A stretch of 64,000 nucleotides of DNA from Mantis religiosa (lineage: Eukaryota; Arthropoda; Insecta; Mantodea; Mantidae), in the NCBI GenBank assembly GCA_030765055.1, contig CM060958.1, positions 424,001-488,000 on the forward strand. Direction: 5' to 3'. This document shows positions 21,926 through 31,853 of the stretch, piece by piece. Made by a program: the position numbers and the translations under genes. Each line of letters opens with the position of its first letter. Within the stretch, counting starts at the first letter, position 1. The notes under the pieces are model-generated. The model had not been told where the DNA came from and did no database searches. It saw only the letters and a list, made by a program, of their open reading frames with translations.

Positions 21926-22207
21926 TTTAAGTGTTTCTGCACTTACATCCCTTTTTGACTCTATATTTTGCAGAAGGTTTACTCCGCTATTTATTTTAGG
22001 TTGTGATAGAGGGCAGATTGGAAGTGGCAGATGTTCAATTTTGTTTGTGTCTTCAAGTTGTATATTCTCTGTAGGTTATAGGCTTTCTGCATAAATCCTT
22101 CTTGTGTTTTTAAGGTTCTTTCTTTTGTAGTTCTTCCAGTGAGAATTAAAGGGGAGCCTTTGTAGTTTTTCATTTAGGAGGAGATTGTTTTTCCATTTCA
22201 TATTTAA

Positions 22208-23653
22208 CCGCTTCGCCGATGGCCATTTAAACCCTTCAGGGGCCGGAAACGGATAACCAATAAATAGAACAGGACATTTAAATTGTTAAATGCTGTAAAA
22301 ATGCATCATAAATACAATTCCGTATCTTCGGTATTTATTAAAGTTATTTAAACGAAACAAAAACTGGTTTAAAACTCATTAAAGGCAGTATAGATATACA
22401 GTAACAAGAAAGTAGAGATTACATTAATAAATTGTTGAAATTTCACTACTTTGTTTCACTGTAGCAAAAGCCATTCTTTGTGCCGAACGCACCTAATATT
22501 TGAATCATTTTGTTTTGTGTGTATACGAGCCAATGTATGTATGTATAGCTACGCAAGCAACTTCTCTGGTTCAAGTTTAGTTTATTTATGCTATACCAAG
22601 CGATAATATGACGAGAATATGTTGTGTCACACACTCACACACTGGAAAGAAAACTCTCTGTCAGCATCTGTTATTACAGTGTTTCTCAACCAAGGTTTCT
22701 GGTAGCCTTATGCAGCTGTTTTCGCTCTGTATTTTAGTTATTTATAATCTCTTTGTGTTCAGAGTGATTTCTTATAGCTATCAAGAGCTAAATGAATGGC
22801 ACATTTGAAATTGTTAAATTTCAATGTTAAACATGACTTATCCCCGTAATGTAGTAAATAAATTAGCTTGGGTATGATGTGTACAGGCTTCTGATATTAC
22901 TGTAGAAAATCTGGAAGATTTGTTGTACAATTATGAAGGAGATCTTTAGGACATACATAGCAGTGACGTGTGCTGGTCTACAGATTACATGTTAGCTACT
23001 CCATTGTTTGGGGAAATGGCGGGTCAAATAAGGGTGATGCGGATCTGCTATTACTAGCTATCCCTCTTTACGGAAAACAGTTGAATGGTAAAAAAAAAGA
23101 AAGTATTTTTATACCACTGGATGTAACTATGCACAGTTGTTTAGTCATTTTCAGAGCTGTAAATTCATGCAAGACATTCATCTACCTGTACTTGCGCGTA
23201 TAAAGAGCTTGTAACCTAATTGAGTATTATAATACTCAGAGGCCTCTTTATACTAGGGGGTAGGAAATTCACCACGACATCACCCCTCATACTTGAGAGA
23301 AAACACTTTCCTAAAAGGATACCACCCACAACCAAAAAAGTTGCAACCATTTCAAAAATGTGTAGTGTGTTGCGAAAAAGAAGTTTGCATGGAAACCAAT
23401 ATTATTTGGTGTGAATCTGCAGATGTGCCCTTGGGTGTTTATCTAATTTTGGAGGTGTACAATTCAAAAAGAAACCTTTAAGGGTACGTTTACATTCCTT
23501 ATAGAATTTAAATTTATTGTAAAATAGCAAGATTAAAATAATTGGCGTTAAATGAGCATTAAATGCATGTATGCACAGGACGTCTATACACGTCCATATC
23601 GGTTTGGGGCATTTTAACTTGGACGTCATATGACGTTCATATCGGTGAAAGGG
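22208..23653 (+). mobile_element. piggyBac-like transposon, TTAA target, internally deleted
   Basis: TTAA at 22204-22207 and 23654-23657 flanks ends that begin CCGCTTCGCCGAT and, on the other side, CCCTTTCACCGAT (complement), the classic CCC/TTAA style. Two transposase scraps remain. WSTDYMLATPLFGEM at about 22975-23020 is the start of the catalytic domain. A C-terminal Cys-rich domain lies at 23290-23480 (HFPKRIPPTTKK; CVVCCEKEV; IIWCESADVPL), spread over two frames. The middle with the catalytic Asp residues is gone. The flanking LINE frame closes neatly when one TTAA is kept. Confidence 0.8.
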
Positions 23654-24511
23654 TTAATTGGCAAGTTATTTGTAGCAATTTGCATTGCAGCAATTGGTGT
23701 TGATTTGACTGCTCCCATTATTAGTCTGAGTGCTTGGTTCTGTAATGTTTCAAGTTGTGCTAGTTTGCTTTGACTTGCTGTATCACCTCGCTTCCATAAA
23801 GGAGTGCTGGTTTGATGTAACTTTTATAGGTGGTGTTGAGTGTATTGACAGAGGATCCCCATTTGCTGCCAGCTAGTCTTTTGAGTGTTGTTAATCTCTG
23901 AGTGGTCTTTTCTATGGTTTCATTAATGTGGGTTTTCCAAGATAATTTAGACTCAAATGCTATGCCTGGATATTTATAATTTTCTGTTTCTGTTAGTTGC
24001 TCACCATTTAGTGTTATTTTGATAAGCGGTTTTGTGTGGCAAAGTGTTAACACTTAGTATTTTTTTTTTTTTTTTTTTTTTTTTTTGATAAGTTCAGTCA
24101 TTTCGTTATCTGAACACCAGTTATATAGTTCTTCCAATTTATTGCTGTTAAGTAGGTTTTTAATGTTGTAATTGTTTTTTGGTGCCAATGTTATATTGTA
24201 TTTCTAAAATATTTTTTGGAACTTTTGTGTGGCCCAGGGGTGGTAAGTAAATTTAGCAAATCTAATTTCTTGTTTCATTGGTGAAAGAGCTGAGATCTGT
24301 TTTAATCTGTTTTGAAGTTTGAATGATTTTAGTTTTTTATCTACAAGGCTTTTTCCACATCCATTTTTAATTGCAGTTTTTAAGATTTGATGGTATTCTT
24401 TTTGATAATCTTGCTGGTTGAGGGGTAGATTTACTAATCTGTGTGTGAGATAGTTGATGGCAGCAGCAACTCCAGAACTACCCACACCACTGGATCAAGC
24501 TTTAGTCACAT

Positions 24512-24552
24512 TAGAGCCGATGATGTGAATGATGGTTTGCGAAACATGTCCT
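24512..24552 (+). ncRNA. Hammerhead-like motif in the PLE-A tail
   Basis: CCGATGA (24517-24523), a wobble-rich stem GTGAAT/GTTTGC, GAAA (24541-24544), the tiny palindrome ACATGT and a C at the predicted cleavage position. GAG upstream can pair with CTC downstream as helix I. U4 of the consensus CUGAUGA is C in all PLE-A copies that retain the core. Confidence 0.5.
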
Positions 24553-24950
24553 CAATATAGGTATCTAAGTGAAGCTGATGTGTAATAGATACGACTCATC
24601 TATAATTTAATAATAATTATTTCACTTCACTGTGGTGTTCCAATGCAGTTAAATTTCAAGATACTACAAATCTTTTTATGTGACCTGTCTTTCAAGAACT
24701 TGCCATGCATCATGATGAATCCTGTTTTTGTAGCCTAATAGGTAGTGTATTATACTCCATGTTATGGTCAACTTCTCTCCATCTTTATTTATACATTTAA
24801 TTGATACAAAACATTTATTTTAAACATTTGCTAACCAAATTAGTAAATATCCATATACTGTGTTGTATAAGGAAGCACTGGAGTACTAATATCAGATAAC
24901 TTGAATTAACAGAATGTGAACAATATTTTATATATTTACAGAAACAAACA

Positions 24951-25097
24951 CTAAATATTGTCGAGAACTCCCTCAAGAAATGATAAGGAGTCTGCAGATT
25001 CAATTGCTGAATCAATATCCTTCTTCTGCAGAGTTTTTCTTTTCCCTTGTGCTGTGTATTTATAAGCTTCTCTTGCGAGGGACTCGATGAATAATTC
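24951..25097 (-). CDS. POLE4: POLE4-like gene, exon 2 (terminal)
   Basis: The acceptor TTTTGTTTCAG on the complement precedes 25097. The exon reads ELFIESLAREAYKYTAQ, GKRKTLQKKDIDSAIES, ADSLSFLEGVLDNI and stop (48 residues), the second half of the histone fold of DNA polymerase epsilon subunit 4. The KRKTLQ..D+..AIE and FLEG blocks are hallmarks of that family. POLE4 pairs with POLE3 as an H2A/H2B-like heterodimer and helps the polymerase hold DNA and nucleosomes. The exon joins exon 1 in phase 0. A complementary AATAAA at 24784-24789 would serve polyadenylation, just before the PLE-A insertion ends at 24658. Confidence 0.9.
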   Translation of the reverse strand, partial: ELFIESLAREAYKYTAQGKRKTLQKKDIDSAIESADSLSFLEGVLDNI

Positions 25098-25487
25098 CTG
25101 AAACAAAATGAAATGACAATGTATAACAAAATCTGATATACATAAGAACCACTTTTATCCAGCTATGTGAAACAAGGTAAGCTCAGTATAGATTATGTTT
25201 AAAGGTTGTCAAAACTGCTCGTTAGTAACCTGGAAGCAAGAGTTTTATAGGTTAACTGCGAACAAAATGCAGTTGAAGGCGTGACTGAAGTTCTCTAACT
25301 TTTCCCCCTCAACTGTCAGTGCAGGTTGCCTCTCCCCTCCTCCATGACACTGGTCAACATATGAAGGGGTGGGAGTCATGTGTTGTGTGGATGGCGAGGA
25401 GGGGAGAAGACTGTGCTCGTGCATGCGCACACCGACTGCACTGAATGTTGGTTGGGTGAACTCATTGGAAGCGACAGGTCCAATAAT

Positions 25488-25625
25488 CGACAACTGATGA
25501 TGTTAGGAAGATCCTCACGAAACGCGTTCTAGGTAAATACCAGCAATAAGTGGAGCATTGAGTATTAGTTCAACTCAAAATTATATTAATTTTGTGCTTC
25601 ATTGTATCATAGTCCTTACACATTG
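25488..25625 (+). repeat. PLE-B tail with well-kept hammerhead-like core
   Basis: CTGATGA (25494-25500), stem GTTAGG/CCTCAC with one mismatch around loop AAGAT, GAAA (25519-25522), the palindrome ACGCGT, then TCTAGGTAAATACCAGC and the PLE-B tail (TGGAGCATTGAGTATTAG) to about 25625. There is no inverted partner here. Confidence 0.6.
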
Positions 25626-25689
25626 AAACATGGAAAATCTTGAAAATGGTTATTTCCATAGACAAAATGTGTGCCTTGTGTGGTAAGAT

Positions 25690-25965
25690 TTTGTCCTGTG
25701 CCATGGCATAGTAGGGTAGAGTGCTACGCTCAGGTTCAATCCCAACTCTGGGGGGTACGGTTTTAAGTCCTGGGTATAGGATCAGTGCCCACTCAGCATC
25801 GTGAGGAAACTGAGGAGCTTACACTAGGTAGTGACCCCTAGTCTAGAAAACCAACTTTCCGACTGGTGGTGCTCAGATGCTGACCACATCTCCCCGTATT
25901 GGTTGAGCTATTATGCTATGGTTACTTACAGTTTATGACTTACCCCCAGAATATTTAAGATATAA
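25690..25965 (+). repeat. SINE5: tRNA-headed repeat
   Basis: The head CCATGGCATAGTAGGGTAGAG and box B CAGGTTCAATCCC suggest a Pol III promoter. The body (GTTTTAAGTCCTGGGTATAG, GTAGTGACCCCTAGTC) has no other copy in the window. Confidence 0.5.
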
Positions 25966-25999
25966 TTTCACTTGTAATTAAGGTTAATCATTACAGCCA

Positions 26000-26205
26000 T
26001 TATCACTAAGAGTTATTTCCAGGCTGTTTTGCTGTTGTCTGCTGGATGCAGCGAAACCTTCTCCGAGGAAACTTTGACCATGCTACTGAAGATGTCCACC
26101 GCAGTTATGGACGAAACATCTGGACGAGCTTATGCCAGGACCACAGCAAAACAGTCTGGAAATAACTCTTAGTAATACTGACCTCAGCCGTGAAAGCTTA
26201 TGTTC
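26000..26205. repeat. Fold-back insertion with hammerhead-like core (PLE-D-like), 12-bp TSD
   Basis: TCATTACAGCCA at 25988-25999 and 26206-26217 is the TSD. The arms AAGAGTTATTTCCAGGCTG and TTTTGCTGT are mirrored at the right side. The interior has CTGAAGA (26086-26092), stem GTCC/GGAC and GAAA (26113-26116). The right tail CAGCCGTGAAAGC recalls that of the 60.1-kb palindrome (CGGCCGTGAAAGC). Confidence 0.65.
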
Positions 26206-26299
26206 TCATTACAGCCACTGTTTGGGAAATTAAAATTTTTGAAATTTTTTCAAAGTAAGTGTGGTTTGTGTTGGAGGGGATTTTCTTTGTCACATACAA

Positions 26300-27240
26300 A
26301 CTGACTATTTATGAACTATGCACACAAGCATCTTTCTCTAGAAATGTTTTCCTCTGAATGCAAGGAACGTCAAAACTGTAACTATGTTACAATCTGTGAT
26401 GTCATTGTCAGGTTGAGAAGCATCACACAAACAAAAGCGGTCCTACAAGGGGACCCGATGAGCTCAGACAAACTGTTGATTCAAGGAAGGTTAATAACCT
26501 TGTGTACGTGGATAACATGGCCGTCTTCTCCAGAAACTGAGAAGATCTGCAGACATCCATGGAGAACATTAGAGTATGGATGACAGAAAACTTCATGGAA
26601 ATCAACATGCCAAAACAAAGTCAATGAAATTTAGAAGGGGAGGAAGGATATCTAAGACCACTTCACGTGCAGAGAAGAAACTTTAAAGTGCATTCCTAAC
26701 TTCAAATACTTGGGTGTTGTGGTACAAACAACTGGAACTGCTTACTCCATGCATATACAGGAGCGAAAAATGCTGCAACTAGAGCCTCATACGACATTTC
26801 AAAGTTATGCCTACCGCCACATATGGTATCCAATTAATATGGTCTTACTTGATGGTGAGCAACCTAAAAAAGATTGAGAATGTCAAAGCGAGATTTCTTT
26901 CAATCTCAAAATTAACAAGAAACAGCTATGCCCAAAAAATTGCTCAGGAATCCTTCTTCATCGAGGACATAAGACTGCTGCAAACACAATCTTGTAACAT
27001 CATCGAGGAGAGATGGAAAAAAGATGGCAAGATAACCAGGAAATAATGGAGACTGAAGCAATAAAGACAGAAATCTGGAAGGGACCAAACTTCGAACTTC
27101 GCCATCTGTATACAAGGGATTCCATGGGAGGATCTGCCAGACTGATACATAACATGAACCCTAGAAGGACTGCGTCTGCAAGCAATGCAAGAAACCATGT
27201 TCCAAGTGCCAAAGAAGAACCCAACTGCTTAACAAGTTAA
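26300..27240 (+). pseudogene. LINE RT fragment (+) inside the POLE4 intron
   Basis: Frame-hopping reading: LQGDPMSS, VYVDNMAVFSRN (catalytic box with DN in place of DD), WMTENFMEINMPK, FKYLGVVVQTTGTAYSMHI, AATRASYDISKL. It ends near ...EEPNCLTS-stop. The KYLGV and thumb blocks are typical LINE RT. Many frame changes; antisense to POLE4. Confidence 0.55.
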
Positions 27241-28845
27241 TTAAAGACTGGATGTAAACACTGTTTAATAAATAAGAACTGTATTTCCAGTAGAATCTTA
27301 GCATCCCAATCCTTTGTCGCTTAGAGTTCACTACAATTTGTCTTTCTGGGAGCTCAAGCTTATGCTATACTTTTTAGGTTCTGATTCCCTTGTTATTTGC
27401 ATAAGGCCGGCAAAGTTGGTTAGTGTCGGTTACATGACTGTCTACAAAACAAAATAGTAAAGAATGTCTGCTTCATTATTCCACAATTTAAAAATGGGTC
27501 TTATTATTTTGATTAAAACGTCATATGTTTTAAGATATTTGTATGATAAATCTTGAATTTTGTGTAAATGATAAATCAACCTTCCTACAGAAAGATGTAA
27601 ATTTCATCAAAACGTAATCTCTTGTAACTACAAATGCAATCTGAGCCTAAGCTTATGAAGTAGATTTAAAAATAAGCTGGATAATGCCATAGTAGATAAC
27701 TGGCATTTCAACATGATAAACATCAGGTCATATCCGGTTCTGAATTCCCAATATATTTGGTGAGAACTAGTGAAATAGGTGCACCCTCATTCAGAATCCA
27801 TTGGAACATGTGTAAAGAGCTGTGTATGTACCACTTTCATATTAAAATTCACGGTTAAACTGCAGAAAGATGGCGTAGACTTAGGTTGGTATGGAGTGAT
27901 GTCACGGAAACAAGCTATTGGTAGTTCTGAAATACACCAACACATTTTCTTTTACTGTTATAAACTAACAATACTGTAATGTGTAAGGAAACTGGCAGTG
28001 TATTATGTTGTTTTCAAATGCTAGGCTTTGGCAATGAAGCCATTAGCTCTCTAACTAGCATAAATGTAACCGTTTTTAAAGTGGACACCAATTTTTTGCT
28101 TGTAATGGTGGTTACATCATCCACTCACTTTAACCCCCAGTATGTCTGGAGGGCCACACCTGTCTTTGGTTAATGGGTCCATCGGACCTGGCCGGGAGGA
28201 GTTTTAAAGTCCATCGGCTTTTCTCACAAGCACCAATTGTGGAACATTTGTATGCCGTGACAGGCCAGCGTAAGAGCGTTAGTGGTATAACTACATCAGA
28301 AATAGAGGAAATGCTATTTCATCTCTCAAGACAGATGATACGATTATATATAAGATTAAGGTTATATATATGAAAAAAATTATGATTTTCTCATGGTTAC
28401 GTTTTTCTACATACATCTCAAGGAATCATGAAATCAATTGCTTGGAGTCTTCCGCTGTTGTTTCCAACATTGAAAATGACACTGCACACCAATACATCTT
28501 AATGGTTTGTGTAAAATTTTACAGAAATGCCTTTATAAAAGTAGGCATGAGAATTGTTTTCACGATGCCGTAACTGCTGTAATTCTGTTACTAAAAAGAT
28601 GGGCTTTACTATTTGGTCTTAATTGACAATGGGGCAATTAGGGTTTTTATTACAATAAAATTGTAATTATTTAATTACTGTAATAATAATTGTTTTTATT
28701 ACTAAAAATTTTCTAAGTAAGCACTTAGAAATACACAATTTTTGGCAGTGTATTATAATAACATGTGATAAAACATACTAACATAAGATAAGAGTTTAAA
28801 TGAATTATGAGCGAATTTGAAATTAATTTATTGTAAATGTAAAAT
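27241..28845. other. No recognisable feature (intronic)
   Basis: Four short plus ORFs (27779-28573) lack motifs and are not repeated in the window. Confidence 0.4.
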
Positions 28846-28853
28846 ATGATATT

Positions 28854-29303
28854 CTATAAATAGAGTTAACATGAAAAATTAAATGCCACGGCCGGGATTT
28901 GAACCACAGATCTCCTGGTTTCTGTCCAGTCGCTCTAACCCACCGAGCAACCATGCTCAACTTGCCGTCACGACATTAAATTCTCCATCTGACTCGTATA
29001 CTTCCCCAGTACACCACTAGGGGCTCTCGCATCCGAGATACACCATTTGTGGCAAATTACTATCGTAAGCACTTGAGTCCCAGGCTTCATCATTTAACTC
29101 TTATTATTTTAGTTAATTGATGAAAATTAATCATTTCTTTACACTAGCCATATATAGGCTAAGATCTTTGATACAGTCAACATGAAAAATTCAATGCCAT
29201 GGCTGGGATTTGAACCGCAGATCTCCTGGATCTCTTGACTCAAAGATCTTAGCCTATACACAGCTAGTACGAGAAAATGATTAATTTCCATCAATTAACT
29301 AAA
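28854..29303. repeat. SINE1 insertion: minus unit plus fold-back, 8-bp TSD
   Basis: A minus unit starts at GTTAACATGAAAAATTAAATG and ends TTCATCATTTAACTC. A second minus unit folds back at about 29230 into a plus 3' end (GATCTTAGCCTATACACAGC...TTTCCATCAATTAAC). ATGATATT at 28846-28853 and 29304-29311 is the TSD. Confidence 0.7.
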
Positions 29304-29311
29304 ATGATATT

Positions 29312-30173
29312 ATATGCTTGATGCATGTAGAAATGATGAAATAGCAAAACCACGGTATTATATACATTATACAGAACATGAAACATATCGCAAAACAATT
29401 ACATATGACAAGTAAAAACAAACTAAATGTACATTTCCATAAAGTCTTACTTCTAGTTATCACTATCTTCATCCAAGACGTTGAGTTTACATATAAATAC
29501 TTGAGAAGACAATGCAAAGTCGAAATGCTGTGTTTGCTTAAATATATATGTTATAGAAAGAATTTATTTCACGAAGCAATGTAATTAAATTCAGTTTCTT
29601 TCCTGTATAAAACCAATTCCTGCTCAAGAGCCGAATTATAAGCAATGGCTTGGGTCTGATCTTACCAATTTGCTTACATAGTGTTGGTATTATAATACCT
29701 TCACTGTTGGCAATGCTCCAGAACATGACATCATCCGTCTTTCTACAGTTTAACCAAAATTACTATACAGATAAAGTGGGAAACCTAAACTACTAAAAGA
29801 CCAATGTGTTTTTTCTCACAAATTTAAAATAATTTTTATATTCTCATTCCCTAAATGCAATTCAACAGCAAAGATTCAATACACAAGCCAAATTACATAT
29901 GATTATAATTTATGTTATTACTGACGTACTGTAGTTTACTCTTCCAATGGTTATGAGTTTCATCTTTTGTTACATAAAATGCAGTAAAAAAGAATATTAT
30001 TTTTGTGGGTACATTATTTGTAATGTATGTTTCATAATTGTAAAGTCTCTGGCCTTTCCTTATGATGGGACAAAAAAGTTATCTTAAAGTAGTAGTCTGT
30101 TGAAAATGGAGAATGTCTAATTAGACGTTTAAAGCGTTTCTATACTGCTCTAAGCAACAGGAGAGTGAGAACT
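29312..30173. other. No recognisable feature (intronic)
   Basis: AT-rich; short ORFs without motifs. Confidence 0.4.
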
Positions 30174-30179
30174 GCTTAC

Positions 30180-30395
30180 CGTTGATTTAGTAATCAAGAA
30201 AGCCGCTTCCTGACTAGCTAGCTGAAAGTCGGAATCCATCTTCATTATGTGTTTTACTCTCGAAAGTGGAAGCCTTAGCAATTTATCAGTCTTCTCTTCA
30301 TCCAAGTCCTGTGCACCTTGTGCAATATCAGTTTCATCCTGCACATTTTCAATTTCTTTTCCAACATTATTTTGGTCAGACGACGTATTTTCCAT
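30180..30395 (-). CDS. POLE4: POLE4-like gene, exon 1 (first coding exon)
   Basis: The minus strand starts at ATG 30395 (MENTSSDQNN...), with an acidic N-terminus (DETDIAQGAQDLDEEKTDK). The first histone-fold half follows (RLPLSRVKHIMKMDSDFQ, LASQEAAFLITKST) to the donor ACG|GTAAGC. The 72 codons plus 48 in exon 2 give 120 residues, close to the usual size of about 117 for animal POLE4. The frame is open further upstream but only through GTG, so this ATG is the best start. Joining to exon 2 gives ...ITKST-ELFIE..., matching the family without a gap. Confidence 0.9.
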
Positions 30396-31141
30396 TTCTA
30401 AAAGATCAAGAGTGTGCAAGGTTCGTCGCACATTAGCAATCACGATAGCTGTACCCACAGGTTGTACCTAACCTCACCCCAATTTGGCGCCTTCGTTGCC
30501 TTACCAACCCTTGGTGATGAAACTTGGCTCAACGAAGCTCAATTAGACCAGAAATGGTTAATTATAGATATTAGTGTACAAAGTACTTTTCAGATTAACT
30601 GAGATAGAAAAAATGTTTAATTATTACAAAATAATATTTTTGGTTGTCAAAGAAGAGTCTTTCATTCAGGAATGGGATAATTGCTCAAAGACGGGGTCAC
30701 AGGACGGGGTACATTAAGGTTGGTATGAGATGACGACACGGTAACAAGATGTTGCCAACTGTCTACCTCTGTGGTTGACACCGAAAAATTTTAAATGTTT
30801 AGAGAGAGACATCTGTTGATATCGGCAGTTGGAATGCTCAATCTGCCGAAAGGCCGTTTCGAGAAGCTTAATGTGGAATCAGATTCTGAGGCAAAACTAT
30901 ATCAATATCTCCAGAGATGGTAGCACAAGTAAGTAAACCAATCAATATTTATAAACTCACAAGTTGTTTTAGTAAAGTCATTTTAAATACGCGTGTACAT
31001 TTATTAACAAAAGTATGTCATTATATATGGCATACAAATTAGTTGCTGAAATATTGAGCTTTTAATTGAACAACTTACAAAATATTTAAGCATACTCAGA
31101 AATAACGCGATGATAACTACTATTACTACTACTGTTCCTTC
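30396..31141. promoter_or_regulatory. POLE4 5' flank and possible bidirectional promoter
   Basis: The 5' side of POLE4 holds CpG-bearing sequence and GAGGTTAGG-like words common near insect genes, with no TATA box that I can pick out. A plus-strand donor-like ACAA|GTAAGT occurs at about 30907. A nearby ATG frame (MLNLPKGRFEKLNVESDS, from 30834) closes before it, so a divergent gene is possible but unproven. Confidence 0.3.
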
Positions 31142-31151
31142 TCCCAGGAAG

Positions 31152-31334
31152 CTAAGCCACGCCGTGGCTCAGTGGTCAGACCAGTGGCTCTCACCAAGGC
31201 GGTCCGGGTTCGATCCCAGGCGATCACAAAGTGACATTTGTAGGGGACAACAATGCGTTGGGGCGGGTTTCTCCGGCACCTCCGGTTTACCCCGCCATCT
31301 CATTCCACCGGTGCTCCATCTTCATCTCATGTAT
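31152..31334 (+). repeat. SINE3, left half (split by Gypsy-1), 10-bp TSD
   Basis: tRNA-like head CCGTGGCTCAGTGGTCAGAC and box B CCGGGTTCGATCCCAGG. TCCCAGGAAG at 31142-31151 matches 36991-37000 after the right half, so SINE3 inserted first and Gypsy-1 landed in it later. Confidence 0.85.
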
Positions 31335-31808
31335 TGTCACCAATTATCGGAAAGCCCAACCAACGACAGCTGAGAAGGGACCAGAGGCAGCCGAGCCACA
31401 CCCTCCCATTAATCTCAGTCACTAACTGAGGGGATGATTAGGGAAGTGTCACTTGTCGCAGGCCGCCTCTTCCCCCTTCGCCTGCCATCTGGAATCTTCC
31501 CGGTGATTCACTGAAACCAGAGACTTCTAGAAAACAGTGATATTCCTATAAAAAGGGCTGCAATGAGTGAGGTCAGTTAGTTCTTGGCGAGCAGCGAAGC
31601 AGCGCCGTGCTAGTGTACGGACGAGAAAGAGGAGTTTACGTAATTGCGAGTGCAAGTGGAACTTTAACGGACGGACTGGTGAATCGTAATTGTGTGCATT
31701 ACGTAATTCTGTGTAATTGGCAAGTGTTCAACTGTAAGTCGGTGGAAATAAAGAACATTTTTGAGTAGTGCAATTGGACTTTTCATTTCACGAACCCACA
31801 AAGTCACA
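31335..31808 (+). repeat. 5' LTR of Gypsy-1
   Basis: It starts TGTCACC and ends AAAGTCACA. A TATAAAAA box at 31547-31554, a TCAGTT initiator-like word near 31573 and AATAAA at 31747-31752 give a plausible promoter and poly(A) signal. It lacks an 18-bp segment present in the 3' LTR near 36730. Confidence 0.9.
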
Positions 31809-31809
31809 C

Positions 31810-31827
31810 TGGTGTCAGGAAGCGGGA
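31810..31827 (+). promoter_or_regulatory. Primer-binding site, tRNA-Leu type
   Basis: TGGTGTCAGGAAGCGGGA, one base after the LTR, is identical to the site in Gypsy-0. It is complementary to a tRNA-Leu 3' end as I know it from animals. Confidence 0.8.
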
Positions 31828-31853
31828 CGACAACATCACCGAACGTTACAACC

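Larger units (their letters stand above)
21095..24146 (-). mobile_element. 5'-truncated LINE with RNase H, nested in PLE-A
   Basis: GTTAAGT at 21088-21094 and 24147-24153 is the TSD. On the minus strand the order is RT thumb (LEELYNWCSDNEM, NYKYPGIAFESKLSWKTHI, YIKPALLYGSEV), then, after the piggyBac insertion, a connecting region, RNase H and a C-terminal Cys/His stretch. A run of about 28 T at 24059-24086 lies inside the coding part as an expanded A-run. RNase H after RT suits I-like or related clades. Confidence 0.8.
20595..24658. mobile_element. PLE-A fold-back insertion, 13-bp TSD, hosting a nested LINE and piggyBac
   Basis: The TSD AGATACTACAAAT lies at 20582-20594 and 24659-24671. The PLE-A sequence itself is the minus half (20595-21087 and 24154 to about 24455) and a plus half (about 24456-24658), with both tails outward. 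The minus half covers the GIY-YIG region (KSGIYKIK is split by the LINE) and the FTYHPWAT block. The plus half starts at SNSRTTHTT and carries the hammerhead-like motif. Confidence 0.85.
25098..30179 (-). other. POLE4: POLE4 intron, 5082 bp, repeat-filled
   Basis: It is bounded on the minus strand by GTAAGC (30179-30174) and CAG (25100-25098). It contains a PLE-B tail, SINE5, a PLE-D fold-back, a LINE RT fragment and SINE1 copies. The remainder is AT-rich, unassigned sequence. Confidence 0.85.

Noticed and set aside
30396..30458. Upstream start for POLE4 (MGTAIVIANV...)
   Set aside because: The codon there is GTG, not ATG; the first in-frame ATG is at 30395.
30834..30907. First exon of a divergent plus-strand gene
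   Set aside because: The ATG frame closes before the donor-like GTAAGT, so no coherent exon can be drawn.
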